Below are positions 13,437-24,926 of a DNA stretch of 41,240 bases, in pieces; the first letter of the stretch is position 1, and every line of letters begins with the position of its first letter. Below the pieces are notes generated by a model, which was given only the letters and a program-made list of their open reading frames with translations, made no database searches and was not told the origin of the DNA. Source of the DNA: Saccoglossus kowalevskii (Eukaryota > Hemichordata > Enteropneusta > Harrimaniidae); the NCBI RefSeq assembly GCF_000003605.2, contig NW_003137828.1, positions 89,926-131,165 of the forward strand, in the 5' to 3' direction. Made by a program: the position numbers and the translations under genes.

Positions 13437-13488
13437 ATGGCAAACGAGGAAGATTATGTTGACTTGCTTGATATGTACGTGACGTCAG
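13437..13488 (+). CDS. Possible first coding exon, unknown gene
   Basis: An ATG at 13437 in good context (AAAATGG) starts an acidic frame, MANEEDYVDLLDMYVTS, that meets a donor-like TCAG|GTATGA in phase 1. If not spliced, the frame ends at a TAG after 38 codons. The donor overlaps a full CRE palindrome at 13480-13487. The peptide is too short to assign a family and no downstream exon was recognised, so chance is a serious alternative. Confidence 0.2.
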
Positions 13489-15348
13489 GTATGAATATAT
13501 TTGCATCACTAAAAAGCTACAAACCGACCTCTGTATCGATGTGGTCATTGTAGAGGTCGCTGCAATTGCATCTATTCTAGAACTGCTACATCCAATTTCA
13601 TTGCAAAACGCGGGGTGTTGCGTACAAGGTAGATCAGTCAAATAAATGAAAAGCATTCCATGTAGAAAGATCCAGATGATCAATCGCTGTTTTAGAACCG
13701 TGGTCGACGCTATCTAAGTTCTCAATGTGTCTTTACCTCGAGATGTATCTATATGTTTGAACAGTACATTTTTTCAAGATTGAACGTTATGTGTTCCTCG
13801 AACGTTAACGGGGAAATAATACTTATTCATTATTTTGATAATTTCCGCTGACTGGCTGAGCACTTATATTAATGGCGATTCACATCGCGTGGTGGATAAC
13901 TATGCGCACATACTGCTTTAATTCGATCAAGATGTTCAGTTATTGGATAATTAAAAATATCCCGTATCGTCGGAGATCTACATATATGCAAAGTCTTTGA
14001 AGAAATGGTATTAAGCCGCCACAACGGCTGTGTGACGTTTCTGTGTCGTGGTGTCCTAATTTCAAAAGCAGGTTTACGCTTAAAGACCGGGCGCCACTCT
14101 GTCCCAGACGACTCACGGTCTGTCTGAAGCATGAAGTCTGTTCATGAGCAATACTATTTTGAAATAAATATTTCAACAAAATATTATTTTATTTATATGC
14201 CATATAACTTCTTTGTAGGGCAGTGCTGCGCTGTGCATTGATTCAAAGACAACGCATTAAATTATATGGCGGGAAAGGTTGAGGGCGACGTATTTGTTTT
14301 TCTCCGCGGAACGTTAATATAGAGGTCAACGGAAGGTGACAACAAGGCACTTGCGCGCATTCCAGTATGCTACCAGAATGATTTAGCGCGCGGATGAAAC
14401 GTAACGCATATAACGGGTGATCTTATAAGTTCAGTTGAAATGACTGCGGAGTACTCCCAGCCAAAATCAAGGTGAGTAAGACGTGGGCGCTGAACGGCCA
14501 TGATCAATGTTGCAACAATATGGGGTGAAATACGCTATGTTCTGTCCAATCACGTCGCGCACGATCACCGTCCCGTTCGTACTAGAATTTCGCGGTATTT
14601 AAAACAAATACTAGTATGTACCTGCCTTGTATAAACGATATATTTGGAGGGTTATTTTACTGATTATTGTGTCAACTGGCTACGATTGAGACAGCAGACT
14701 GTATGCGGCAGCAGACTGTGTGACGCACTCTGATAATACTGAAAGCCGCAAATCTTCTATAGAATGTGGTATAAAATGTGTCATTTTGCAAAATTGTAAC
14801 ATGAATCGTGATTCAGTGGGACTGATTCCTCTTGTTTAACAAAACATGACGTTTAGGTACGAGTCACTTTGTGATAAAAAAAACATATCAGGGGCTTGGT
14901 TAGAAAAATATTAATGCTTCGTTGTATGGGATCTTTCATCAATGAACATATATTATGTTTTGCCCGTGCTTTAATCATTGTAAACCGATGCGATGTGATA
15001 GTAATATATCCAAGGACGGTTTTAATTCGACACGTGTGAGACTCCGTGGCAACAGTGTATTATTCATGTGTGTATCATAGTAGAAAATTATAATGGAGTA
15101 TTAACAATTAATTAACTTTTAGAAAAGAGGAATGAAATTAAAGATGCAAAACCCTTTTGAAAATACTCGTGGATATAAATTGATATCTTAAAACAACATA
15201 GTAAATCATTAGTAATTCCGACAGTTATCAAAAATAATTGCTCATAAAAGGTTTAATTATATGCAACACAACTAATCTGAAATGTGAATTCCCCAGATAA
15301 GATACCATATAAGGTGAATTACATTCATTAGACACTTGGACACCTTAC
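13489..15348. other. Intergenic, somewhat CpG-richer, no gene seen
   Basis: The opposite-strand ORFs at 13432-13683 and 13869-14179 have no recognisable similarity, and the latter two overlap each other in different frames. 14200-14600 has locally raised CpG, which may be an isolated regulatory island. No exon was recognised. Confidence 0.4.
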
Positions 15349-15563
15349 CTATAAATCGCGCCCTCTAGTGACGAAGCGCTTTAGTGACGTAAATATGAGT
15401 CATCAATAAAGATTATGTTTTTGATAAATTTTACTATATTCTAGATGACTACACAATTAAACAATCAAAGCACATTTGTCAATTTAAACGACATTGCTTC
15501 ACCTTTATATATATAATGTTTACGTCACAGAAACATGACGCCACTAGAGGGCGTTTCTTATAG
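15349..15563. mobile_element. MITE with CGCCCTCTAGTG termini
   Basis: The left end reads CTATAAATCGCGCCCTCTAG and the reverse complement of the right end reads CTATAAGAAACGCCCTCTAG. Similarity continues inwards to TGACGTAAA on both sides, so the terminal inverted repeats are about 50 bp in an element of about 215 bp. There is no coding capacity. Both outer edges carry TA dinucleotides, compatible with a TA target duplication, but the exact ends are ambiguous and the superfamily is not assigned. Confidence 0.75.
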
Positions 15564-15908
15564 TAATGGTGTATTTAACAAGCTTGATAACTAGACAATG
15601 CGTCCAGGCACCGAGACGTGCAGTAGGAAGTATTCATCATCCATATTTCACGTGTCTTGGGATGTCATTAACGCAGCAATTGCCGTGGGAATCTCTCAGT
15701 GATGTTACTGATCATTATTTTTAGAATCAACGACCCTCAACATAAACATCGAACATCATGCATATTTTGTTGTTGTGATGTATTCGGAAACAACTAGTTT
15801 CAAAATGGTACGTGTACGCATGTCTCCGAAGGTGAAATTCAAATTACCTGTTGTTTATTATGTTTTGTTTCCGTTTCTATTACGATCTTCTAATTGTAAT
15901 CACAAATC

Positions 15909-16432
15909 GAAGACAGCAATACATGCGCATTACACATTTCAGAGGAAAGCAGTACATGCGCATTACACATTTCAAACGAAAGCAGTACATGCGCATTACA
16001 CATTTCAGACGAAAGCAGTACATGTGCATTACATATTTCAAACTAAAGCAGTACGTATGCATTACATATTTCAAACGAAAGCAGTACATGCGCATTGCAC
16101 ATTTCAGACGAAAGCAGTAAACGCACATTACATNNNNNNNNNNNNNNNNNNNNNNNNNNNNNNNNNNNNNNNNNNNNNNNNNNCGCACATTACATATTTC
16201 ATACAACAATACATGCGCATTACATATTTCAAACGAAAGCCGTACATGCGCATTAAATATTTCAAACGAAAGCAGTACATGTGCATTACATATTTCAAAC
16301 AAAAGCAGTACATGTGCATTACATATTTCAAACGAAAGCCGTACATGCGCATTACATATTTCAAACGAAAGCAGTACATGTGCATTACATATTTCAGACA
16401 ATAACAATACATGCGCATTACACATTTCAGAC
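15909..16432. repeat. 33-bp minisatellite with a CATGCGCAT core
   Basis: Units of 33 bp start at 15921, 15954, 15987, 16020, 16053 and 16086, and after the gap at 16211, 16244, 16277, 16310, 16343, 16376 and 16409. A typical unit begins ACATGCGCATTACACATTTC and ends in GAAAGCAGT. The array decays through 16433-16740, where single unit pieces can still be seen (GAGGAAAGCAGTACATGCGC near 16670). The period equals 11 codons, so every frame on both strands can stay open; the long ORFs here are artefacts. Confidence 0.95.
16134..16183. other. Assembly gap (50 N)
   Basis: Fifty undetermined bases lie inside the 33-bp array. The spacing of flanking units is broken across it, so the true number of repeats is unknown. 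Confidence 0.99.
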
Positions 16433-16740
16433 ATAATTCAGACTACAGCAGTACATACGCGGTACAAATTCAAGACTACAGTAGTACCCCGTGCGTTACA
16501 CATTGCAGACTACGGTAGTATATGCTTGTTACACATTCAATACGACAATAGTATATGCGTATTACACATTTGTGTATTACACAATCTGGACGACACGATA
16601 CAGACGACAGCAACTCATGCGCGCTACACATTCGTGACGTCAGCAATACACGCGTGTAACACTTTTCAGAGGAAAGCAGTACATGCGCATTACATACTAT
16701 AGTATTCAGTCTACAACAGTACATGTACGTTATATGTATT
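16433..16740. repeat. Degenerate continuation of the 33-bp array
   Basis: Diverged pieces of the unit (ATGCG, GTTACACATT, CAGACTACAG.AGTA) recur at irregular spacing. A full CRE, TGACGTCA, lies at 16635-16642 within it. Confidence 0.6.
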
Positions 16741-18873
16741 ACGTTGCGAAAATAAAATTTCTGCTTGTTGTTGACTGTTAACAAAAAAACATGCATATTT
16801 GTTATTTTATTTATAAAACATATATCCAAGAAATGCCCAACTTAATCAGTATTTATGTCGATTCCGCCAATGTGGGCTCCTATTGTTATTTTTCTGACAA
16901 TACAATGGTCCATTTCATTCAAACCTGGCGCCAGAAAATTACGTTCCACTTTATCTATGATAAAAGACCGTATATGTGATGAATTTCATCTGACCATGGA
17001 GGTCATCTGACCATGGAGTCATGATTTGACTCAAACGCAGGCTTCTTATAAATGAAAACTTAAAATACAAAACAAATAAGACCGGGGTTTGCGGCAATAA
17101 AAACGTCGCCGCCACGTCGTAGATTGTAAACGAGGATGACCACACATCGAATCAATTTACTGTATGTCTCGGTAATGTTTCGTGCAGTAATTATATACAA
17201 TCTTTTCTTGACACATCTATGACACGTGTTTCGCGATCTGATATCTTCACATCTGTGAACGCTTATCGCTGTAAATATGAGTAAACTGTAATGAACGTAC
17301 AATTGAATAAAAGAGATATAATGATGACCTTAGTCTGACATTAACCAAAAGTCAACTTGCAGAATTTCTGAGTCAATTACTAAAAAACATTTTATGAGTA
17401 TTTATCGTGTATCATTTTACAACTAGCAGGTAACTACTATGAATCAAAATAAATAAACGGGGTTTATATTTGTTAGCACTTTCATATTCTTGTGTGAATA
17501 ATACGTATAAATTATTTCTTATCTTCAGTCGATATTAGAAAGGTGAAAATTTCCATTCGTCGTGAAAGCGAGCAACGATCCTCTCCGATATGTAACAACA
17601 TATCATCGGTCATTTCGTAGCCTTCCGCAATTTTAATCAGTTGAAGTCAGATGATGATCTCTGTGACAGACATGCGTCACATTGACGGGTGACAAATAGC
17701 ATACATTGGTGATGCACTTAGCGAACATTGTAATGATGTGTCATTAGTTAACAAAGTTAGTGCCAGTGAGGCACCGAGTTCGATTTGTCACGTAAAATGC
17801 AAGTAGAACGAAGTATTTTAAAACACATGTAATCCCCGTGTGAGGCCGTTCATTCGACTGTGCTAACAATACACACTAAGCTGCCTTAAAAGCTGCTTAA
17901 ATCATTTGACATGTTGAATTGTCCAATGCGCTGAAATAGCTCTGTGGTTGGTCATTTTCATCTGACTGGCTGTCATCTAAAAGTAGTTGGCTGATTCGAA
18001 TTATGCGCATGCGCATAATGTCAGCATTGACGCCAAATAACTAATTACATTGGTCTTACGTTGACACTGTTATGACCTAAAGTAGAAGATATTTCTGTTT
18101 CGGTTCACCTTTTCTTCAACTCTAACCAAGCAACGCCGTTTATCTTCCCACCGAATAACGTGGTGTGGCTATTAAGGGATAAAAGTGTGCGGTTTCCGTG
18201 ACGCTCTGCTTGTCGATGTACGTACACTTCCCTAATAGCAATAATACAAAGTTTAAAGAGCTGTGCATTAATCGTATGGATTTTCTGATATCAATTTAAT
18301 GGGTGAAAAACCATTAGCCTATATGTAGTTGGTATCCGGGATATAAACGTAGGCTGTAAATACCGCAGTGTTAGAGTGAATGAAACATTGCATTATGTGT
18401 CACGCACGATTTATTGAACGTGATATGGACAAGAGAAGCCCAGTGATGGAAGCGTCGTTAGTGGAGTTTCGTCGAAACTCCATTGTTACGTTGTTCGCAT
18501 TCCCTCATTTACTCGGTACCCACCCTCACTCTTGAGACCCCGCATGTAATTATTAAATTAAATTAATACGTGTTCGTGCTCGCAAGCTGCAGTTGTTTGC
18601 AACAACATACACTGGGACTATGCATGTGTATTTTGAGCAAGATATCTGCGCCGTGCTTATCATAACTATCACTGTGCTAATGTGTATCACGTAGGTCGAT
18701 AACCTCGACTAATAGCTGAAATGGGCGGATAATCTCCAATCTAAGGTGTTAGAGGGCGCGCAAAGACGTACACCTATGCTCTACATCAGTTTTGGCTATT
18801 AATGCATAGAATTAGGATGTCCAATAATTTTTAGATATTGTCATACTTCCAATCTGCAGCTAGATTCGCAATT
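16741..18873. other. Intergenic, no gene seen
   Basis: It contains a small duplication of a 17-bp phrase (TCATCTGACCATGGAGG at 16986-17002 and again from 17003) and the NRF1-like palindrome listed separately. ORFs are short and unrecognised. Confidence 0.45.
18000..18019. promoter_or_regulatory. Perfect 20-bp palindrome containing an NRF1-type site
   Basis: ATTATGCGCATGCGCATAAT is its own reverse complement over 20 bp. Its centre, TGCGCATGCGCA, matches the known palindromic binding consensus of the NRF1 transcription factor. No obvious first exon lies within a few hundred bases, so whether it is used is unknown. Confidence 0.55.
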
Positions 18874-19005
18874 TAAAGGGCGATAGTCGTCGCGCAGTGA
18901 GTGTTCGAATTTCATGTAAATAAACAATGTATTTTACACGCGTTGTATACGTCGCTATGAGTCCCATACCGAACAGGACGCGGCACGACGACCACCGCCT
19001 TTTAA
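18874..19005. mobile_element. MITE copy C (AAAGGGC family, short form)
   Basis: The left end is AAAGGGCGATAGTCGTCGCGC without its last base or so. The right end is the reverse complement of AAAGGCGGTGGTCGTCGTGC. It shares TATGAGTCCCATA with copies A and B near the right end. At about 131 bp it is roughly half the length of A and B. The middle differs from them but matches the fragment at 20094-20160, so it defines a second subfamily. Confidence 0.7.
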
Positions 19006-20093
19006 GTGTGGTCACCGAAGTACATCTAACTCCGTCTGACATATCATAATCACGTCCTAGTCTCTTTGTGCCAGCAACCAATCATAACTCGTGTTACAGG
19101 TAGCTCAGTTGTTGTAAAATGTGAGACCGAAAAAAACAATTCGAACCCCTATTTTTAGTTGAACATTTTAATGTAAAATGTTGTACATATTTATTTATTA
19201 TTTGTTAATTTTGAACCAGATGGATGTAATTTTACGTTAGATGCCGATCACATCGCCAGGACGCTGCTATTGAATTTACCGAAACCCACGCCTGAGGTCA
19301 TTCTTGCCTAGTCAGCGAGTCTATTGCTGCACCCTCACCTGTCAATAATTAAAATAGTAATCTACCATCCGATTTCCTTGAAAATATACCCGATATACAG
19401 TATTATAGTCTGTAAACTCAATATGTTGAACCTGTTTCAAATCTGGAAACCGCCATATTTGGGAATCGAAATAACGATTTCCGATCTTTTGAACAAACAT
19501 CACAGAAAACTACATTGCCGAAAACTGTATCGTACACATAATTATTAGGAATCTTTTGTAGGAAAGAACCAATTTTAGTGAAGCGATGTGAGATGTAAGC
19601 CATCCTCCCCTGGGTGTCATTGGAGAAAAGACAAACAATCAGCCTCGGTAACTATGACACACTGCATTACTGCAATATAACAACGTCAAATGGAGCAGCC
19701 TCATAAATCTATCGAAATTATTATTGCGACTGATCTTATCGTACGACTACAATAATTATATTTTCTTAAGTGATGAAATATATATTATATGTATCGCCCA
19801 CGTTGTAAGTGGATAGAGATATATGGCTAGATTCGCTCACATCCAGCACTTCGGGGTGAATGTATTACATCGATTCAACTCAATTTCAAACTTTATCAGT
19901 TTTATTTTTATTTTTTTATAATTGCGCATTTTCACCAACACAACATAATATGTTTGATTACTATCATATTTCATAACTGCAATATGTTCGATATGTCTCT
20001 CGTGGTTTATATTAAAGGAAAAACCACTTTTTATACGGGGGTGATCAGGTTCCAACTTCAGAACAGCCAATATGTTTGTTTAAAGTTCTTGTA
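19006..20093. other. Intergenic, no gene seen
   Basis: ORFs of 61-77 codons on both strands overlap one another and have no recognisable similarity. No repeats were identified. Confidence 0.45.
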
Positions 20094-20160
20094 TCGCGTC
20101 CTGTTCGATATGGGTCCCATGGCGACGTATACAACACGTGTAAAATACATTGTTTGTAAT
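20094..20160. mobile_element. MITE fragment D, inverted relative to copy C
   Basis: CGCGTCCTGTTCGATATGGG and the following bases through ACATTGTTTGTAA match the reverse complement of the inner and right part of copy C with only a few differences. Neither terminus is preserved. Confidence 0.65.
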
Positions 20161-20734
20161 CACAAAACTTGAACGGGTATATACATCTGTCTTAGTATTA
20201 TTGCATATTCCTGAATGTAATTATTCAGAATTTGCCCGGAGTGCACTATCTGAATTACAAGTTGGTACTGGCCAGTATCGTTCAACTGAATGTTTTAATA
20301 TTCATTGATAGTTTACATATTAACTTTAATTTGCGACTGACATCGAATTTCCGAAGTTCGAAACCAATATTTTCGTGTTTTCTATAACCAAGTGTCTAAC
20401 AAAAGTGCTATTTCCAGTCTCTGGAGTTTGATGTCTCGCTGGTAATTCAAGACAATTCACAGAAAGTTTGGGGGAATCGGTCAGATAATGACTCGCAGAT
20501 AACATGGAAAATTAAAGTATTGATATATGTTTTTAATTACGAGGTCAATTCTCCCATATGGTAGTTACATAGTGTCGCATTCATACAGCGAAACACCTAA
20601 TTCAGGCATTTATTGCCAAGTTGTTTCTGCTGGACTTTTGAATCCTGCCCAGAAGGGACATATGTTGATAATTGTACCGTTGCCCTTTTTATTCGACACT
20701 ATTTATTTTATTTTTTTAATGGTTTGTCATATTG
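20161..20734. other. Intergenic, no gene seen
   Basis: One ORF of 73 codons (20527-20748) runs into the next tandem array and is not recognisable. Nothing else was seen. Confidence 0.4.
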
Positions 20735-21165
20735 CTACCTCTGTTTAACATATTGTAATGTTTGATTAACATATTGTAACCTATGCCGAATACACAAAAA
20801 CCTGCGTTAAACATACTGTAATCTGTGTTGAAGATATTGAAACATGTTTTTAACATGTTGTGTCCTGTGCTGCACATACTGTTACTCGTGTTGAACATAC
20901 TGCGACCTGTGATTAACATATTGAAAGCCATATTGAACATATTGAAACCTGCGTTGAACATACTGTGATGTGTTATACATATTGTAACACGTGTTTAACA
21001 GGTTGCCCCCAGTGTTAGACACATTGAGACCCACTTCGAAGACGTTACGACTTATGTGTTGAACATACTGTAACTAACCTGTGTTGTACATATTGCGAAC
21101 TGTATTGAACATATTGCAACCAGTTTTGAACATACAGTGAGACCGATGTTGGACATTCAGATCTG
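20735..21165. repeat. 21-bp minisatellite, diverged block
   Basis: Degenerate units close to TTGAACATACTGTGACCTGTG repeat with a period near 21 bp and frequent slippage. It is related in sequence to the homogeneous block at 21347-22163 but much older. Confidence 0.85.
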
Positions 21166-21346
21166 TGTAGTTTCATCGTGTAAGTGTTGAACACATTGTT
21201 TTACAGCATGTATGGGTGGGTGGGAGTATAGATTTTTGTGTTGTTGCGACCTCTATTAAATGTTTTGCTACCAGCTTTGATTTTATAGTATGACCGGTGT
21301 TAGACATATTAACACCTGTGCTGTTGTTAAACATGGCATGGCATGT
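21166..21346. other. Spacer between the two 21-bp blocks
   Basis: It contains ATTGTTTTACAGCATG followed by TATGGGTG (21195-21218). This phrase recurs almost exactly just after the second block at 22158-22181, so the homogeneous block is bracketed by a copied flank. Confidence 0.6.
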
Positions 21347-22163
21347 ATTAAACAAATTGTGACATGTGTTGAACAAATTGTGACATGTGTTGAACAAATT
21401 GTGACATGTGTTGAACAAATTGTGACATGTGTTGAACAAATTGTGACTTGTTTTGAACAAATTGTGACATATATTGAACAAATTGTGACATGTGTTGAAC
21501 AAATTGTGACTTGTGTTGAACAAATTGTTACATGTGTTGAACAAATTGTGACATGTGTTGAACAAATTGTGACATTTAATGAACAAATTGTGATCTGTAT
21601 TGAACAAAACAAATTGTGACATGTGTTGAACAAATTGTGACCTGTGTTGAACAAATTGTGGCCTGTGTTGAACTAATTGTGACATTAAATGAACAAATTG
21701 TGATCTGTATTGAACAAAACAAATTGTGACATGTGTTGAACAAATTGTGACCTGTGTTGAACAAATTGTGACATTAAATGAACAAATTGTGACGTGTAAT
21801 GAACAAATTGTGATCTGTATTGAACAAAACAAATTGTGACATGTGTTGAACAAATTGTGACCTGTGTTGAAGAATTTGTGACATGTGTTGAACAAATTGT
21901 GACCTGTGTTGAACAAATTGTGGCCTGTGTTGAACTAATTGTGACATTAAATGAACAAATTGTGACATTAAATGAACAAATTGTGATCTGTATTGAACAA
22001 AACAAATTGTGACCCGTGTTGAACAAATTGTGATCTGTATTGAACAAATCAAATTGTGACATGTGTTGAACAAATTGTGACATGTAATGAACAAATTGTG
22101 ACATTTAATGAGCAAATTGTGATCTGTATTGAACAAATTGTGACCTGTCTTGAACATATTGTT
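21347..22163. repeat. 21-bp minisatellite with higher-order structure
   Basis: The unit is TTGAACAAATTGTGACATGTG (21 bp). From 21580 on, a variant unit with a 5-bp insertion (ATTGAACAAAACAAATTGTG) recurs, with the marker TGATCTGTAT at 21591, 21701 and 21811. That is a 110-bp higher-order unit (five 21-mers plus 5 bp), followed by less regular spacings. Because 21 bp is seven codons, the minus strand reads as endless LFNTCHN heptads in several frames; these are not proteins. Confidence 0.95.
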
Positions 22164-22400
22164 TTACAGCATGGATGGGTGAAAGATTTTTTGGATTTAT
22201 ATTTAGGTGAATCGAATCGTGAGTGAGTGGTGAGGTTGGCAGATTCGTGGTTAGATGGCGCTTTGAGGTAGGTAGGACAAGCTGAATATGAATCATAGTT
22301 ATATTACAGAAACGAAAAAGTATATATTGTATTTCTGTGTAGCGCTTAAACAACCTAATTGCATTCAACAAATTAGCTCACCAGCAACACAAGTGATTAC
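22164..22400. other. Spacer between the 21-bp and 78-bp arrays
   Basis: Unique sequence separating two unrelated minisatellites; no gene was seen. Confidence 0.5.
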
Positions 22401-23685
22401 TGATGTATATATGTGTCTAAACATGTCTGTGTGACATATATTACTCACTCCAACAGGTGGTATGAGTAAAATGGTTAGTGATGTATATATGTGTCTATAC
22501 ATGTCTGTGTGACATATATTACTCACTCTAACAGGTGGTATGAGTAAAGTTATCAGTGATGTATATATGTGTCTATACATGTCTGTGTGACATATATTAC
22601 TCACTCTAACAGGTGGTATGAGTAAAGTGATTAGTGCTGTATATATGTGTCTATACATGTCTGTGTGACATATATTACTCACTCTAACAGGTGGTATGAG
22701 TAAAGTTATCAGTGATGTATATATGTGTCTAAACATGTCTGTGTGACATATATTACTCACTCTAACAGGTGGTATGAGTAAAGTTATCAGTGATGTATAT
22801 ATGTGTCTATACATGTCTGTGTGACATATATTACTCACTCTAACAGGTGGTAAGAGTAAAGTTATCAGTGATGTATATATGTGTCTATACATGTCTGTGT
22901 GACATATATTACTCACTCTAACAGGTGGTATGAGTAAAGTTATCAGTGATGTATGTGTGACATATATTACTCACGCTAACAGGTGGTATGAGTAAAGTGA
23001 TTAGTGCTGTATATATGTGTCTATACATGTCTGTGTGACATATATTACTCACTCTAACAGGTGGTATGAGTAAAGTTATCAGTGATGTATATATGTGTCT
23101 ATACATGTCTGTGTGACATATATTACTCACTCTAACAGGTGGTATGAGTAAAGTGATTAGTGATGTATATATGTGTCTAAACATGTCTGTGTGACATATA
23201 TTACTCACTCCAACAGGTGGTATGGGTAAAGTAATTAGTGATGTATATATGTGTCTAAACATGTCTGTGTGACATATATTACTCACTCCAACAGGTGGTA
23301 TGAGTAAAGTGATTAGTGATGTATATATGTGTCTAAACATGTCTGTGTGACATATATTACTCACTCTAACAGGTGGTATGAGTAAAGTTATTAGAGATGT
23401 ATATATGTGTCTATACATGTCTGTGTGACATATATTACTCACTCTAACAGGTGGTATGAGTAAAGTGATTAGTGATGTATATATGTGTCTAAACATGTTT
23501 GTGTGACATATATTACTCACTCTAACAGGTGGTATGAGTAAAGTTATTAGAGATGTATATATGTGTCTAAACATGTCTGTGTGACATATATTACTCACTC
23601 TAACAGGTGGTATGAGTAAAGTGATTAGTGATGTATATATGTGTCTATACATGTCTGTGTGACATATATTACTCACTCTAACAGG
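22401..23685. repeat. 78-bp minisatellite, about 16-17 copies
   Basis: Units beginning TGATGTATATATGTGTCTA repeat every 78 bp (22401, 22479 and so on) with few differences. One unit, starting near 22949, has lost about 20 bp. Two unit types alternate irregularly, differing at TCTATACATG or TCTAAACATG. Each unit has a perfect dyad, TTACTCA-N15-TGAGTAA, and a second near-dyad (ATATATGTGTC..GACATATAT). The period is 26 codons, so a minus-strand ORF with SNICHTDMYRHIYTSLITLL repeats runs through it; this is an artefact. Confidence 0.95.
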
Positions 23686-24926
23686 TGACTATTACTGTCT
23701 TCAAATACAAGACGAATGAAGTTTTGAATTCCGTCAGAGTACCACATGCACTGGGCATAACATAATAACTGTCGTAAATTTTCTGTTATTTGACAAAAAG
23801 AGCAGACTGACAGGTATTGGCATTAAATACAGTTGATTTAATATGCGCTAAAACATGCGCACAAGTCAAATATACAAAAGTAGTTTACCTCCATAAGTTA
23901 AATGAACCCGTTAACATCACAAGGGTCAAGTATATTGGGATATCCACCCCGTCCATATGCTGTCAATATCCAAACATCGCCACACGAGTGCATTATCTTG
24001 TACATGCCATACTTTATTGACAGAGATGAAAGCCCTGCAATATTACTCTTATTATTGGAACATTTTTTTAATAGAGAGTCTATAGATATGTGTCATTGAT
24101 TGGCGTACTTATACTTGCCTCATTGAGCTGTGCGACTGTCACATGCGTATCCCAATCACGGCGTGTATTGATTGGTGGAGAATTACGGCTAACCTTTCTG
24201 TTTAACCTTTTGAAGGCTTTAATGTTTCCGCCAACATTTGTGGGTAAGCATTTGAAAATTGTATGTAGATTTTTTAATATTTAATATAAGAACACTGATA
24301 ACTATGAGCAAATCTAATTACAATACAGCTTTGTTTACTGTAGGTGATTATTTCTGGTCACATAGGCGGCCTGCTTGTAATTTTAATATTAACAAATTAT
24401 TAATACGTTTCGGAAAACCTGAATGTTAAACTATTTAGAGAACATACTAGTATACATTATTTATCGTACCATTCATCATGTGTAAACAGTCTCGGATTAA
24501 ATATAGACCAATATTTAACATTTTTTTCAACATCTTTGTATCTCAATATAATTTAAGTAAATCGGACAAACCAACATAATACGAGTCCCGAATCGATTTT
24601 TTGCGCGGAAAAGCACTTTAGACAAACGGAAATTTCCATCAATAACCATTTATAATGTTATTGAATTTTCCAAATCGATAGCAGCCCCTTGGCTAGTCAC
24701 GATCCATACGTGGTAACAATGTTGTATTTAAAAACACTGACATAGGCGGCATGTGACGATTGGAAGCTGGAATAGCAGGTACAAACAAAAGATTTGCGCG
24801 CGCGTGGTATGCCCGGTAACTTTGACAGCGTGTATCCAATCAATTAAAAGTAATGTGTTATATTTAGTTTGTTTGTATTTTTCTCTGTTTACAACACTGC
24901 CGATTTGCTTCTTGTGTGGTTCTTCA
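23686..24926. other. Intergenic, no gene seen
   Basis: Short unrecognised ORFs only (around 23817-24284). No repeat was identified. Confidence 0.45.

Noticed and set aside
15775-16434. 209- and 184-codon ORFs on opposite strands
   Set aside because: Both run through the 33-bp array and the N gap, so they are repeat artefacts.
18860-19081. 73-codon minus-strand ORF
   Set aside because: It lies mostly within MITE copy C and its terminal repeats.
21173-22157. Minus-strand ORFs up to 247 codons with LFNTCHN heptads
   Set aside because: They are translations of the 21-bp satellite. Several frames are open at the same time and the start and end follow the array.
22365-23676. Minus-strand ORFs of 183 and 252 codons with 26-residue repeats
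   Set aside because: The 78-bp satellite keeps the frame open; the interruption coincides with the single truncated unit. There is no sign of codon-level constraint.
15909-23685. CRISPR array
   Set aside because: The repeats are head-to-tail without unique spacers, there are no cas-like genes, and the DNA is from an animal.
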